The notes under the pieces were generated by a model, which was not told where the DNA came from, did not search any database, and saw nothing but the letters and a program-made list of their open reading frames with translations. A stretch of DNA of 64,000 nt from Liolophura sinensis (taxonomy: Eukaryota > Mollusca > Polyplacophora > Chitonida > Chitonidae), in assembly GCF_032854445.1 (NCBI RefSeq), contig NC_088303.1, positions 22,825,501 to 22,889,500 on the forward strand. Reading direction: 5' to 3'. Below, piece by piece: positions 50,601 through 59,879 of the stretch; the stretch's first letter is position 1; each line of letters begins with the position of its first letter. Both the position numbers and the translations under genes were made by a program.

Positions 50601-53600
50601 CCTGGAAAAGTTAAGTCATGGTGATCACCTGGAGCAGAAGCAGATTACTGTGGAAAAGTTAAGTCATGGTGATCACCTGGAGCAGAAGCGGATTGCCATG
50701 GAAAAGTTAAGTCATTGTGATCACCTGGAGCAGAAGCGGATTGCCCTGAAAAAGTTAAGTCATTGTGATCACCTGGAGCAGAAACGGATTGCTCTGGAAA
50801 AGTTAAGTCATTGTGATCACCTGGAGCAGAGGCAGATTGCCTCGGAAAAGTTAAGTCATTGTGATCACCTGGAGCAGAAGCGGATTGCCATGGAAAAGTT
50901 AAGTCATTGTGATCACCTGGAGCAGAAGCGGATTGCCCTGAAAAAGGTGAGTCATTGTGATCATGTGGAGCAGAAGCGGATTGCCTCGGAAAAGTTAAGT
51001 CATGGTGATCACCTGGAGCAGAAGCGGATTGCCCTGGAAAAGTTAAGTCATTGTGATCACCTGGAGCAGAAGCGGATTGCCCTGAAAAAGGTGAGTCATT
51101 GTGATCACCTGGAGCAGAAGCGGATTGCCCTGGAAAAGTTAAGTCATTGTGATCACCTGGAGCAGAAGCGGATTGCTCTGGAAAAGTTAAGTCATTGTGA
51201 TCACCTGGAGCAGAAGTGGATTGCTCTGGAAAAGTTAAGTCATTGTGATCACCTGGAGCAGAAGTAGATTGCCCTGGAAAAGTTAAGTCATTGTGATCAC
51301 CTGGAGCAGAAGCGGATTGCCATGGAAAAGTTAAGTCATTGTGATCACCTGGAGCAGAAGCGGATTGCCCTGAAAAAGGTGAGTCATTGTGATCATGTGG
51401 AGCAGAAGCGGATTGCCTCGGAAAAGTTAAGTCATGGTGATCACCTGGAGCAGAAGCGGATTGCCCTGGAAAAGTTAAGTCATTGTGATCACCTGGAGCA
51501 GAAGCGGATTGCCCTGAAAAAGGTGAGTCATTGTGATCACCTGGAGCAGAAGCGGATTGCCCTGGAAAAGTTAAGTCATTGTGATCACCTGGAGCAGAAG
51601 CGGATTGCTCTGGAAAAGTTAAGTCATTGTGATCACCTGGAGCAGAAGTGGATTGCTCTGGAAAAGTTAAGTCATTGTGATCACCTGGAGCAGAAGTAGA
51701 TTGCCCTGGAAAAGTTAAGTCATTGTGATCACCTGGAGCAGAAGCGGATTGCTCTGGAAAAGTTAAGTCATTGTGATCACCTGGAGCAGAAGCGGATTGC
51801 CATGGAAAAGTTAAGTCATTGTGATCATCTGGAGCAGAAGCGGATTGCCCTGGAAAAGGTAAGTCATTGTGACCACATGGAGCAGAAACGGATTGCCCAG
51901 GAAAAGTTAAGTCATTGTGATCACCTGGAGCAGAAGCGGATTACTTTGGAAAAGTTAAGTCATGGTGATCACCTGGAGCAGAAGCCGATTGCCTTGGAAA
52001 AGTTAAGTCATTGTGATCACCAGGAAAAGAAGCGGATTACCCTGGAAAAGATAAGTCATTGTGATCACCTGGAGCAGAAGTAGATTGCCCTGGAAAAGTT
52101 AAGTCATGGTGATCACCTGGAGCAGAAGTGGATTACCTTGGAAAAGATAAGTCATTGTGATCACCTGGAGCAGAAGTAGATTGCCCAGGAAAAGTTAAGT
52201 CATTGTGATCACCTGGAGCAGAAGCGGATTACTTTTGAAAAGTTAAGTCATTGTGATCACCTGGAGCAGAAGCCGATTGCCTTGGAAAAGTTAAGTCATT
52301 GTGATCACCAGGAAAAGAAGCGGATTGCCCTGAAAAAGGTGAGTCATTGTGATCACCTGGAGCAGAAGCCGATTGCACTGAAAAAGGTGAGTCACTGAGA
52401 TCACCTGGAGCAGAAGCCGATTACCCTGGAAAAGGTAAATCATTGAGATTACCTGGGGCAGAAGCCGATTGCCCTGGAAAAGGTGAGTCACTGAGATCAC
52501 CTGGAGCAGAAGCCGATTACCCTGGAAAAGGTAAATCATTGTGATCACCTGGAGCAGAAGCCGATTGCCCTGGAAAAGGTGAGTCACTGAGATCACCTGG
52601 AGCAAAAGCGGATTGCTCTTGAAAAGGTTAGTCACTGACTTCACCTGAGCAGAAATGAATAGCCGTGGATTGGGTAAGTCAGTCTATTCAGCTGATCATC
52701 CTTGGGGATTGTTGAGTTCATGTTGGACTGTGTATCACGTCTGCCATGCACGCAGCTTGTGCTTTGATACGACCAAGAAACAAGACGAATGTGAGTGATT
52801 TTGAATTGGGAGATGGTTCATTCCTGACAGGCTGTAACTGACAGTGCTGTTTTAAAACATTATGCTTCACATTGACTGAACTATGAACGTAACTGAAAAC
52901 AGGCTTAAACGAGACACTTTCATTGACATGATCAAATAAACATTCAGTCTGAAGCAAGGAAACAATGACGCGTATTTGACGGTTTGTATGTGTGTAGAGG
53001 ATATTTCTTTGTGAAGACAATATGATAAAACTTCTCATGTGTATATGTAAATCCATCCAGCTGTCAGGGTCGTACCAGTAATTTACCTGAAAGTGTTATT
53101 TGTATAGGGAAATGTGGAACGTTGATTGGAATGAGACATTTTTTTTGTAATTTATTATTATTGAGGTTACAATGCTATTTCAGTGGCAGTTGATAATCTA
53201 AGTAACTCTCAGAGGTTGATCAAGATTAAGTCACATGGATTATCTTACAAATACTACATTACATGTATCACTATATAATGGAATTGGTTTGTTATTCCTG
53301 TCATACATACCACTGTCATTTTTAATTGTTTTTCAGCATTGGGAAGAATGTCTTCAGAGAATAGGCAATGAACAAGAACTGTATCAAGGTAGGTTTTACA
53401 TGTAGTCACTTCCATGAAAAAAAATTGGAATGATTCTTCTTTTAAAGACTGAACAACTAGAAAAACAGAAGTTTTGAGCAAGACCTTATTTTAAGTTAGC
53501 TTCCCCATTATGAGTTTGTAAGTGTGCGACCTGGAAATAATTTTTGATGGATTGCTGTAAATCCAGTTATCATTTCTAATGTATCATTGGTCTAGACGGC

Positions 53601-55763
53601 CAGTGTGAGTGGTGAGTTAAATACAGTTTTATCTGTTCTTGACAAAAGATCGAGAAATGTTCGGGTAATCCTTCTGATATATTTCAGCTCAAATGAGTGA
53701 TGTTTTACGACTGAAACAGGAGTGTCAGCATCTGAAGACAATTGTCACACAGTTGTCTCCCTTCATTGAGTCAATCTCTAAGGTCACAGAGAGAATTGTG
53801 CCTAAGTAAGTACTTAAACATGTATGTATGCCTGGGTTATATTGTTTTACTTAACAATTTTTCATTTATATGTATTGTACATACACTGTGTCTTCTGTGC
53901 AAGTCCATGGCTTTGAAGTGCTGCTGCCACGGAAGTATCATGCCAAAGACACCGGACATGACACCCCACCCAGCCACACTTTACTAGTCTTTGGCATAAC
54001 CCGACCCAAATAGCAGAAATGTTTACTTGCTCATTCAGCTTATTCATATCCTTTACTTTTCCCAAAAAAAGTGGGAGAGAAATGTAATTTTTGCTTTCAT
54101 CACACTAATATTTCTCAGAAAAATTGGAAAAGTTAGGGTAATAAAGGTGACGTAACACTGATGCTACAGTACATGGGAGTGGCTGTGAATTACAAGTGAA
54201 TGTCATTGAACTGAAAAGTGTAGTCTCTGTTCTGACCTTCAACTGATGTTAATCGGGGTAGCTTATGCCGACTAAAGTATTGTTCCACTTATCACCTGAA
54301 GCCACCAGTCTCTGATGCCGTTGTCAGTGGTAGTGGTAGTGGTAGTTGTAATAGGCCTTGGTAGACTGACCTAGCTTGTCTGTTGTTACATTTTCTCTAA
54401 AATACCATAGTATACTTTTATTTTTTTTTATTTATGGTGTTTTACGCCAAACTCAAGAATATTTCACTTATACGATGACGGCCAGCATTATGGTGAGAGG
54501 AAATCTGGCAGGGCGCGGGAGACCCACAACCATCGGCAGGTTGCTGACAGACCCTTCCAGGTACTGTAGGAGAGGAAGGCAGCATAAGCTGACTTCAACT
54601 CACAGCAACCACATTGGTGGGAGGCTCCTGAGTCATTGGGCCATGCTGTCATGCTAACCCTTTTGTCCACGAAGGCCACCCATATTATGCTTTTAAACCT
54701 GCACCCATTGGTTGGTATGATGGGGTGAATGTGCTTTTTAGTAATGGTGTGATGGTAATCATGGGTTTGTTCCTAAGCCACATCGTAGATCGTCAGGGAA
54801 TTATGTTTTCTAAATGTCAACCAACATAATCCCACATTTCTAGACAAATGCAATAACTTTTTGTGGAAAATGTCTTCAAATTTGCTTTATAATATTAATA
54901 TTAGTGGTCAAGATTGAAGCTGGGGTCACCCTGATCGTTCTCAAGCCCAAAAAATTAACGAAATGTAAGGGCTAGGAGTACAGGGCATTATCTAGGAGTG
55001 GGTATTTGGCCCCATTTCCAATGGCTTGTTTTCCCCAATTCCCATTCTCCCAAAATATACACTTTTCAGACATGTGAACTGGGTTAAAGTACCTGTTAAA
55101 TGAACAGTGCACAGTAGTTAAAAACCGCAGCTCTCTGGTACGCTTTTTTTTCCCCTGAATATTACATTAGAATTTTCCTAGTTATGTTGCTATGGGCTCA
55201 TTCCCAAAATATGTGGACTACGCCCTGCAGTAGTGTGAAGTTGCGCCCCAAAGGGTGCAATGATCAGGAGTGTGTCTCTTTACAAATAAGTAGGTGGGAG
55301 AGACGGTGGAATACTGCTACTGTCTTACTAATCACTACTCTTCTTTGGCGGTGCTCTTCAGATTAGGAGATTATTCCTCGTCCTCAAATAAAGAGAAGCA
55401 GATCCATGCTTTGTTTGAGCAAATCAACACGATGCAGCCTGATTCACAACAACGGTAAGTCTTCACATTTATCAGTTTGTAATTTTGGGCCAACACTGGC
55501 TGATGGTATTAGCAGTTTCTCTAGAGAACCTGTGTATGGCTACACCCTGGCTAGCGCCTCACAGCAGACAAGGCCTCAACTGACGTATGATTGAGCCTGC
55601 GTGTTCATCCACTGTGCCTCGCTCTTACCATCCCTGTAGAGACATCAGAAAGAAAGTACAGTACCAGAAGATGTGGAATAGGAGCCTACAGCTTTGGGAA
55701 AGGGATATCATATTACGGTTGTGGTACATGTACTTGCATTCATTATCTCTCCATCAAATCTAA
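41384..55763 (+). CDS. RNF207: RNF207-like RING/B-box protein, complete gene, 15 coding exons
   Basis: Tripartite-motif-type protein of about 630 residues (human RNF207 has 634). In order: C3HC4 RING finger (residues about 26-64, a likely E3 ubiquitin ligase domain), B-box 1 (about 96-140), a second B-box-like region (about 150-190), a helical/coiled-coil region (about 190-340), a linker, then a second coiled coil (about 435-560) with the family motif VQELHRDLT. Vertebrate RNF207 affects KCNH2 (HERG) channel levels and QT interval. Coding exons: 41471-41664, 42115-42226, 42779-42923, 43155-43236, 45589-45664, 45943-46115, 46575-46716, 47391-47491, 48277-48393, 48781-48958, 49273-49458, 53337-53388, 53688-53805, 55362-55454, 55640-55763. 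All borders are GT..AG and all phases agree. A probable 5' UTR exon starts at 41384. Introns 4 and 11 hold large minisatellites. The last exon is the least certain. Confidence 0.9.
42115..42226 (+). CDS. RNF207: RNF207 exon 2: RING to B-box linker
   Basis: 112 nt. It encodes LPPSDSLLKFLIESS, matching LPPVDRLLQFLVDSS in human RNF207, and ends CANCDN, the first zinc ligand pair of B-box 1. Acceptor gttttcag, donor GTAAGT, phase 0 at its end. The sequence is the same in copy A. Confidence 0.9.
42779..42923 (+). CDS. RNF207: RNF207 exon 3: B-box 1
   Basis: 145 nt. It encodes FFCNTCTQPLCGICREDTHK and ARMFASHEIV, nearly identical to human RNF207, with ligands C-x2-C, C-x2-C, H, H. Between the second and third ligand cysteines there are 9 residues, against 14 in human RNF207. 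Nine fits the general B-box 1 spacing, so no exon need be missing. Donor GTAAGG, phase 1. Confidence 0.92.
43155..43236 (+). CDS. RNF207: RNF207 exon 4: second B-box-like segment
   Basis: 82 nt encoding LHSEPYIMFSTEKKVMLCIN and CFRDM, matching LHAEPYLLFSTDKKLLLCIRCFRDM of human RNF207. Acceptor gttccag, donor GTAAGT at 43237, phase 2. The 45-bp minisatellite starts 24 bp after the exon end. Confidence 0.93.
43261..45050. repeat. 45-bp minisatellite in RNF207 intron 4, copy B (~40 units)
   Basis: Same 45-bp unit as in copy A, but with about 29 fewer units and an almost unbroken register. It yields a 393-codon open frame (43257-44438) and long frames on both strands, purely because 45 is a multiple of 3 and the unit lacks stops. 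Each unit contains the palindromes ACATGCATGT and TGTATACA and ends in a T-rich stretch plus ACAG that resembles a splice acceptor. Unit variants differ from copy A: gtctagag is common there and nearly absent here. Confidence 0.95.
45589..45664 (+). CDS. RNF207: RNF207 exon 5
   Basis: 76 nt encoding ESRSYCVDLETAYKQGCKKL, then DQAVL, close to ESRAHCVDLESAYVQGCERL of human RNF207. It completes the second B-box region and starts the coiled coil. Acceptor ttttccag, donor GTAAGT, phase 0. Confidence 0.93.
45943..46115 (+). CDS. RNF207: RNF207 exon 6: coiled coil
   Basis: 173 nt encoding an amphipathic helical stretch with LLEEVRRNAV (human MVEEVRRSAA) and a charged end MQEKIQEKKTELEEEVE. Acceptor ttcccag, donor GTGTGG, a weaker but acceptable donor. 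Phase 2. Confidence 0.9.
46575..46716 (+). CDS. RNF207: RNF207 exon 7
   Basis: 142 nt encoding QYKAKESLFKAQL, then TLLPTIHVNLV and NKHEFLDLAY, matching TLLPTLQVHLV and NKAEFLDLGY of human RNF207. Acceptor cattacag, donor GTGAGT, phase 0. Confidence 0.93.
46881..47035. repeat. 23-bp tandem repeat in RNF207 intron 7
   Basis: About seven copies of a 23-bp unit (tttggcaagttattcatg followed by taacc), nearly perfect, starting every 23 bp from 46881 to 47019. The sixth unit has gctcatg. Confidence 0.93.
47391..47491 (+). CDS. RNF207: RNF207 exon 8
   Basis: 101 nt encoding SLMGRLTSIVQQHQHKLYPT, then QSSQVNTDYKAQIA, equivalent to the MERLQGIV...QSSKIASDHRAEFA region of human RNF207. Acceptor gtttgcag, donor GTAAGT, phase 2. 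Confidence 0.9.
48277..48393 (+). CDS. RNF207: RNF207 exon 9
   Basis: 117 nt. It begins KCLEPLLFPYY (human RCLEPLLLLGP) and then enters a serine/proline-rich linker with little conservation. Acceptor tttccag, donor GTAACT, phase 2. Confidence 0.88.
48781..48958 (+). CDS. RNF207: RNF207 exon 10
   Basis: 178 nt. A glycine/asparagine-rich linker leads into FAEHCVEFDNSHR, matching FAEHCRHYEDSYR of human RNF207. Acceptor ctctgacag, donor GTAAGA, phase 0. Confidence 0.88.
49273..49458 (+). CDS. RNF207: RNF207 exon 11, source of the 48-bp array
   Basis: 186 nt encoding DLLQKLEKLKSCVQELHRDL, the family's C-terminal coiled-coil motif, and ending CDHLEQKRIALEK before the GTAAGT donor at 49459. Splicing here gives exactly the human spacing (29 residues) to the WEE...NEQE motif of exon 12. 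Reading past the donor meets a stop at 49489. The last 41 nt plus the start of the intron form unit 1 of the tandem array that follows. Confidence 0.92.
49418..52680. repeat. 48-bp array made from an exon end plus splice donor (~68 units)
   Basis: The unit contains cattgtgatcacctggagca, gaagcggattgccctg and gaaaagttaagt. Unit 1 is the real end of exon 11 with its GTAAGT donor. The array keeps perfect 48-bp register from 49459 to 52627. Most units read TTAAGT at the donor position (+1 G to T). GT is kept at 49843, 49987, 50275, 50419, 50947, 51091, 51379, 51523, 51859, 52339, 52387, 52435, 52483, 52531, 52579 and 52627, plus a degraded end at 52674. A 1104-bp block of 23 units is repeated (49546 on matches 50650 on). 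In-frame TAG occurs at 49489, 50161, 50593, 51265, 51697, 52081 and 52177, so the array is not one long coding exon. Confidence 0.95.
53337..53388 (+). CDS. RNF207: RNF207 exon 12
   Basis: 52 nt encoding HWEECLQRIGNEQELYQ (human IWEEAYQRVANEQEIYE). Acceptor gtttttcag, donor GTAGGT, phase 1. It follows a 3.9-kb intron filled mostly by the 48-bp array. Confidence 0.92.
53688..53805 (+). CDS. RNF207: RNF207 exon 13
   Basis: 118 nt encoding LRLKQECQHLKTIVTQLSPF, then IESISKVTERI, equivalent to LLQLRQENAYLTTITKQITP YVRSIAKVKERL in human RNF207. Acceptor atatttcag, donor GTAAGT, phase 2. Confidence 0.92.
53820..54015 (+). repeat. Dispersed repeat, copy 1 (intron 13)
   Basis: Shares tgtatgtatgcctgggtt, gtacatacactgtgtct, gtgcaagtccatg and acatgacaccccacccag with 55960-56222. 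The two match in the same orientation with gaps. Likely an old transposable element of unrecognised type. Confidence 0.65.
54417..54680 (-). mobile_element. SINE in RNF207 intron 13
   Basis: Minus-strand SINE with T-rich start (its A tail), the domain ggtgttttacgccaaactc, a central domain and a diverged tRNA-like head ending ccacgaaggccacc on the plus strand. It is absent from copy A only because copy A does not extend this far. Confidence 0.75.
55362..55454 (+). CDS. RNF207: RNF207 exon 14
   Basis: 93 nt encoding KLGDYSSSSNKEKQIHALFE and QINTMQPDSQQ. Acceptor gctcttcag, donor GTAAGT, phase 2. This C-terminal part is weakly conserved in the family; support comes from the phase match, clean splice sites and an open frame. 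Confidence 0.8.
55640..55763 (+). CDS. RNF207: Candidate terminal exon of RNF207
   Basis: After acceptor atccctgtag, the required phase gives RDIRKKVQYQKMWNRSLQLW and further residues to a TAA at 55761-55763. Adding it makes the total 630 codons, close to the human length. The last codons adjoin, and may overlap, a SINE remnant starting near 55763. Alternatives are a later terminal exon or a different acceptor. Confidence 0.45.
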
Positions 55764-55893
55764 GCAACCTACGAATGGTTGTGGGTTTTCCCTGGGTTCT
55801 GCCAGTTTCCTCCCACTGTAATGCCCGCTACCATCGTATAACTGAAATATTCTTGAGTATGGTGTGAAACACCATTCAATTAAATGAATCAAA
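55763..55893 (+). mobile_element. SINE 3' half, just after the RNF207 stop
   Basis: Plus-strand fragment with agcaacctacgaatggttgt, tttcctcccactgtaatgcc and gaaatattcttgagtatgg, the central and 3' domains of the local SINE family. Its end includes ATTAAA, a possible weak poly(A) signal. Confidence 0.7.
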
Positions 55894-55959
55894 TCTAAGC
55901 AGTTGTAGCAATAGGATAGTGATAAAAGATTTACTTAGGAGTCAAGTAATTGTGATTGG

Positions 55960-56222
55960 TATGTATGTATGCCTTGGGTTGTATTTGAAAAATTTTCAGT
56001 CATGTGACGAAGGGGGGTCATTAGGTGTTTGTACATACACTGTGTCTACATGTGGCTGTGCAAGTCCATGCAGCAGTAGTGCAGCAACCACAGAAGTATC
56101 GTGCTGAAGACAACAGACATGACACCCCAGTCACATTTTACTGACACTATGCCAACCAAGTCCTTCGTTGCTCTAGCCTGTCTTTGGTATGGTCCGACCC
56201 AGGTTTGATCCCTGGTCTTCCG
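55960..56222 (+). repeat. Dispersed repeat, copy 2 (downstream of RNF207)
   Basis: Longer relative of 53820-54015, sharing gtacatacactgtgtct and acatgacacccc. It extends further with ccgacccaggtttgatccct, which resembles a tRNA-like or SINE-like box B region. Confidence 0.6.
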
Positions 56223-59200
56223 ACTTGATCAAAAACTTGATAAGTAAATTACATGTACACAGGGAGTTGGCCAGAAATGTGAAAGAGGATGTCCAAACAT
56301 CCCTTTTTGAATCCATTTTTGTTATAGCCGGGTGTCCAGAATTCATTTTCTCCTATCTCTCCCATGTTAAAAGTGGTGAAAACAGGGTGTCCAAATAGCA
56401 CCAGGTTTCTATTTGACCTGTCCACTTCGGTGGATGGACGGGTATCTGTCTAACCCTATGCATGTACATGGATACAAGTAAAATGCTATTAACTGTCTGG
56501 CCCAAATCCTGTGACTGAGATGAAGCAGTACACATGAACATACTATAACTCAGTGTTTATTGTCAGTATCATAAGATTTAATAACTTGAATGATAACTTG
56601 AACCAGCCTTTAACACTTACCTGGAGACTGGTTACACCCTCCTCCACCCTCCATTCGCCACACAGAAACCACAGCCCTTCACCTGCCCCATGGTAAACCT
56701 GCTGACTGAAAGCTGCAACCAAACCAGTAGAAAGTGTATTTAGGACACAGTTTGCATGGTTAGTAACCACTCAGGTGTGGTGAGAGCTAGACTTTAGCCA
56801 GCTGCATCGGTATAGGCATTCACCTCTTTGTTTGTAATCCTCAGCCAAGCTTTATCCAGAGAACATAAAAGCTGTTAACCTCCCAGAAAAACGGTATGGC
56901 TCTCGGCGCTTTTCACATTCAAGTAGAGTTATCCATTTCCAATATTAATGTTTTTTTCAATTTGGATATGCAAGTCAATTTTTTTTTTTTCGAAAAAATT
57001 TCCATCGCTGTTTTCCCAGCAAAGGCTGCTTTGTTATTGCACTTTTTGTTTAAAAGAGTAAATCTTCAGGTTTACCGCTCCTGTGAAGAGGACAGCATTA
57101 TTAGCAACGGTACATGTAACTTCAATATGAAGTCAGAAATGTTCTAGGAGGCATTTTGTTTTGGCCATTAGACATGTCCTGTTGCTGGTTCCAGTGAATT
57201 GGTTTTTTGCATATGGTAAAGTGAAACTCTTTGTTAGACCATGAAAGTAGCAGATTTCAATCCACAGAAATGTGGGTGGTAAGTACTTGAGTATATGTGG
57301 ACTGACTGGTGTATATTAGCAAAAAGTAGAAAAGAATGGAGACATATTAAAGGGGAGGAACTCTGACGGGCAATGATGTGGAGTTATCCTTTCCTAGGTA
57401 CAGATTTTCTCAAAGCCTCAGTCATGAGGCCTGTGCACTTGTTTGGCCTTGTACACACATTCCTTGCAGACGTCCTAGGTCAGCTTCACTAAGCAACTGC
57501 TTATGCATCGCTTAGCAAATGCAATGCCGCTGTAGCTTTCATGTTCCGCAGCTGTTACATATACATGAAATCGAAAAAATCTTTGCAAGACAGACTGATA
57601 TTCACATTCATGTGGAATACCAAAGCACTGTTAGTCAGTGCTTATTCTGCATATAAAACAGGGATACTCCATGAGAACCGTCACGTATACCAGTTCGCAC
57701 ACTGCAATATATACTTTGCATTTGTCTTGGGGTTTTGGGGTTGTTTTTTTTTCATTTTTTTTTTTTTTTTTCATGATGTTTCACATTTTTTGAATTATGA
57801 ATTCAGGTCTTTGTCGTTCCGAAAATATTATTAAATGTTTTAAGTTTGATATTCTGAGATTTTAAACCGAATTTATCAAAGAGATTTTTCATTAGCCAAA
57901 AATCTGTCATTTTCATAATTACTTCTAATTTTTGGTAGACGTTTTTTTTTGTTTTGTGTGTGTGTTTTTTTTTTTTTGTTCTTACTTTTCTATGAATTTT
58001 CATTTAAAATCTGATCAGATTCTGGAGAAATTTTGTGTGAAAATGGCTCCCAAATTATGAATTGGACAAAGTATGATATCATATGTAATATTCTCAGTGG
58101 AAATTATGTTGAAATTTATCTCTGTGAATTCATTGTTGACTGAGTAAGCATACTAATAATGAACAAGCGGGTCTTGACTGATGAGGAGACGATCATCACA
58201 GATGGTCTTTTGCAGACACATTTACTTGTGTCAATAATTATTAATAATCTAGTAAATTAGCTCTCCAGTACTGCTGTAAATTATGCAAAAATTGTTTAGG
58301 GTGAAGAGAAGAAGAATTTGTGCTTAAGACCTTGTTTATTGCTGAAGTCGTAGGGCTGTAAAGGTCAAGCCAGTTAAGCCACTTTCATAACTAAGATTGA
58401 CAAGGTGTTCAGTCCTTTAAAGGATCTTTTTGAAATCACATTCATCAGTTTATGTCAAGGTGATCATCAGTTTGAAGCATTTTTTAGTACTTAGAATGAC
58501 AAGATATTCGTGCCGTTAAACCAACTTATTTGTCATACCCAGAATTACATGGTCCTCATGCAGGCTATCAAGAATATTTTAAAACTGAGAATGCGTGAAC
58601 AACACAAGGTGTTCAAACAAGTTTGATAACTCAGAGCGATATGTTCAGCTACTGGACCTGCTTTTGTAACTTTGGTCAGCTAGGCATTCTGCTATTTTAA
58701 TTACTTTCAAACGTCATAACTTAGAACAAGGAGTTTCGTCTGTTAAACCAAGTTTAAAATTTAGAATGACAAAATGTTCAGCTTATTTTGACTGTCTTTT
58801 TGTCACTCAGAATAACAGCCTAATGGATGGAGAATTCAGTCAGATCATTCTTAAAAGACTCAACATTTGGCCAGTGACCTTATACATGTAGTTCTTAGTT
58901 CTCAAAAACATCTACATGCCCATGACTCCCGAATCAAGTCCTACATGTACCCAAGACTTTACGGTTATCTTGGTACTATCTCCATTGATGCTCAATGGTC
59001 AGCTCAGTATCAGCACTTGTAGCCTTTAAACAACGGCTTAGCATTTTAATTAGGACAAGGGATATATTGCTTTCAAGCAGACAAGACTTTTGTGTTTGAT
59101 TTTTTTTTTTTTAATTATTTTCTGACAAATTTAACAAATTGCTGATTTCCTTTTCTTAGCCACCCTTTGTCATGATGTAGCAGTATTAAGTATGTATGTA

Positions 59201-59362
59201 ATTTTAAGATAGAGATAAATTTTAAAATTTCTGTTTCTGTTTTTTATAATTTAAAATTTTTGGGTTCTAAGCAGTCCTAACATTTTTGTGCAATAATTCA
59301 TTTGAGTTGATATTTCTGTTAAATTTTTTCCCTGTGTTTAATTCTATTTATTTATTTTATTT

Positions 59363-59879
59363 GATGGGTGTTTTATTTATTTTTTTTTTTTTTTTGATTG
59401 GTGTTTTACGCCGTACTCAAGAATATTTCACTTATACGACGGCGGCCAGCATTATGGTGGGTGGAAACCGGGCAGAGCCCAGGGGAAACCCACGACCATC
59501 CGCAGGTTGCTGGCAGACCTTCCCACTTACGGCCGGAGAGGAGGCCAGCATGAGCTAGACTTGAACTCACAGCGACCGCATTGGTGAGAGGCTCCAGGGT
59601 CATTAAGCTGTGCTAGCGCGCTAACCGACTGAGCCACGGAGGCCCCGATGGGTGTTTTAAGCTGTACTCAAGAATATTTCACTTATATGAAAGCAGCCAG
59701 CTTTATGGTGGGAGGAAACCGGGCAGAGTGCGGGGGAAACCCACAACCATCCACAGGTTTCTGGCAGGAGAGGAAACCAGCATGAGCTGAACTTCAACTC
59801 ACAGCGACCGCATTGCTGAGAGGCTCCAGGGTCATTAAGCTGCACTAGTGCACTAACCAACTGAGCCACGGAGGCCCCC
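59363..59879 (-). mobile_element. Older SINE interrupted by a younger one
   Basis: The older minus-strand SINE has its A-rich end at about 59341-59375 and its body at 59647-59879, ending gagccacggaggccccc on the plus strand. It was split near its 3' end by the SINE at 59376-59646. The body lacks part of the central domain (the cctt...acgg stretch). Confidence 0.85.
59376..59646 (-). mobile_element. Full-length SINE with 13-bp target duplication
   Basis: Complete minus-strand SINE: A-rich tail (tttattt plus a T-run on the plus strand), conserved 3' domain, central domain, and a tRNA-like head whose reverse complement starts GGGGCCTCCGTGGCTCAGT. Flanked by the 13-bp direct repeat gatgggtgtttta at 59363-59375 and 59647-59659. 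The target is the 3' region of an older copy of the same family. Confidence 0.93.

Noticed and set aside
49546-51699. Blocks of 205 and 125 codons as a long coiled-coil protein
   Set aside because: They are separated by in-frame TAG codons, and the authentic donor at 49459 gives the family-correct join to exon 12. They are intronic copies of an exon end.
59376-59646. tRNA gene in the ggggcctccgtggctcagt head region
   Set aside because: It is the tRNA-derived head of a SINE with tail and target duplication; no independent cloverleaf is evident.
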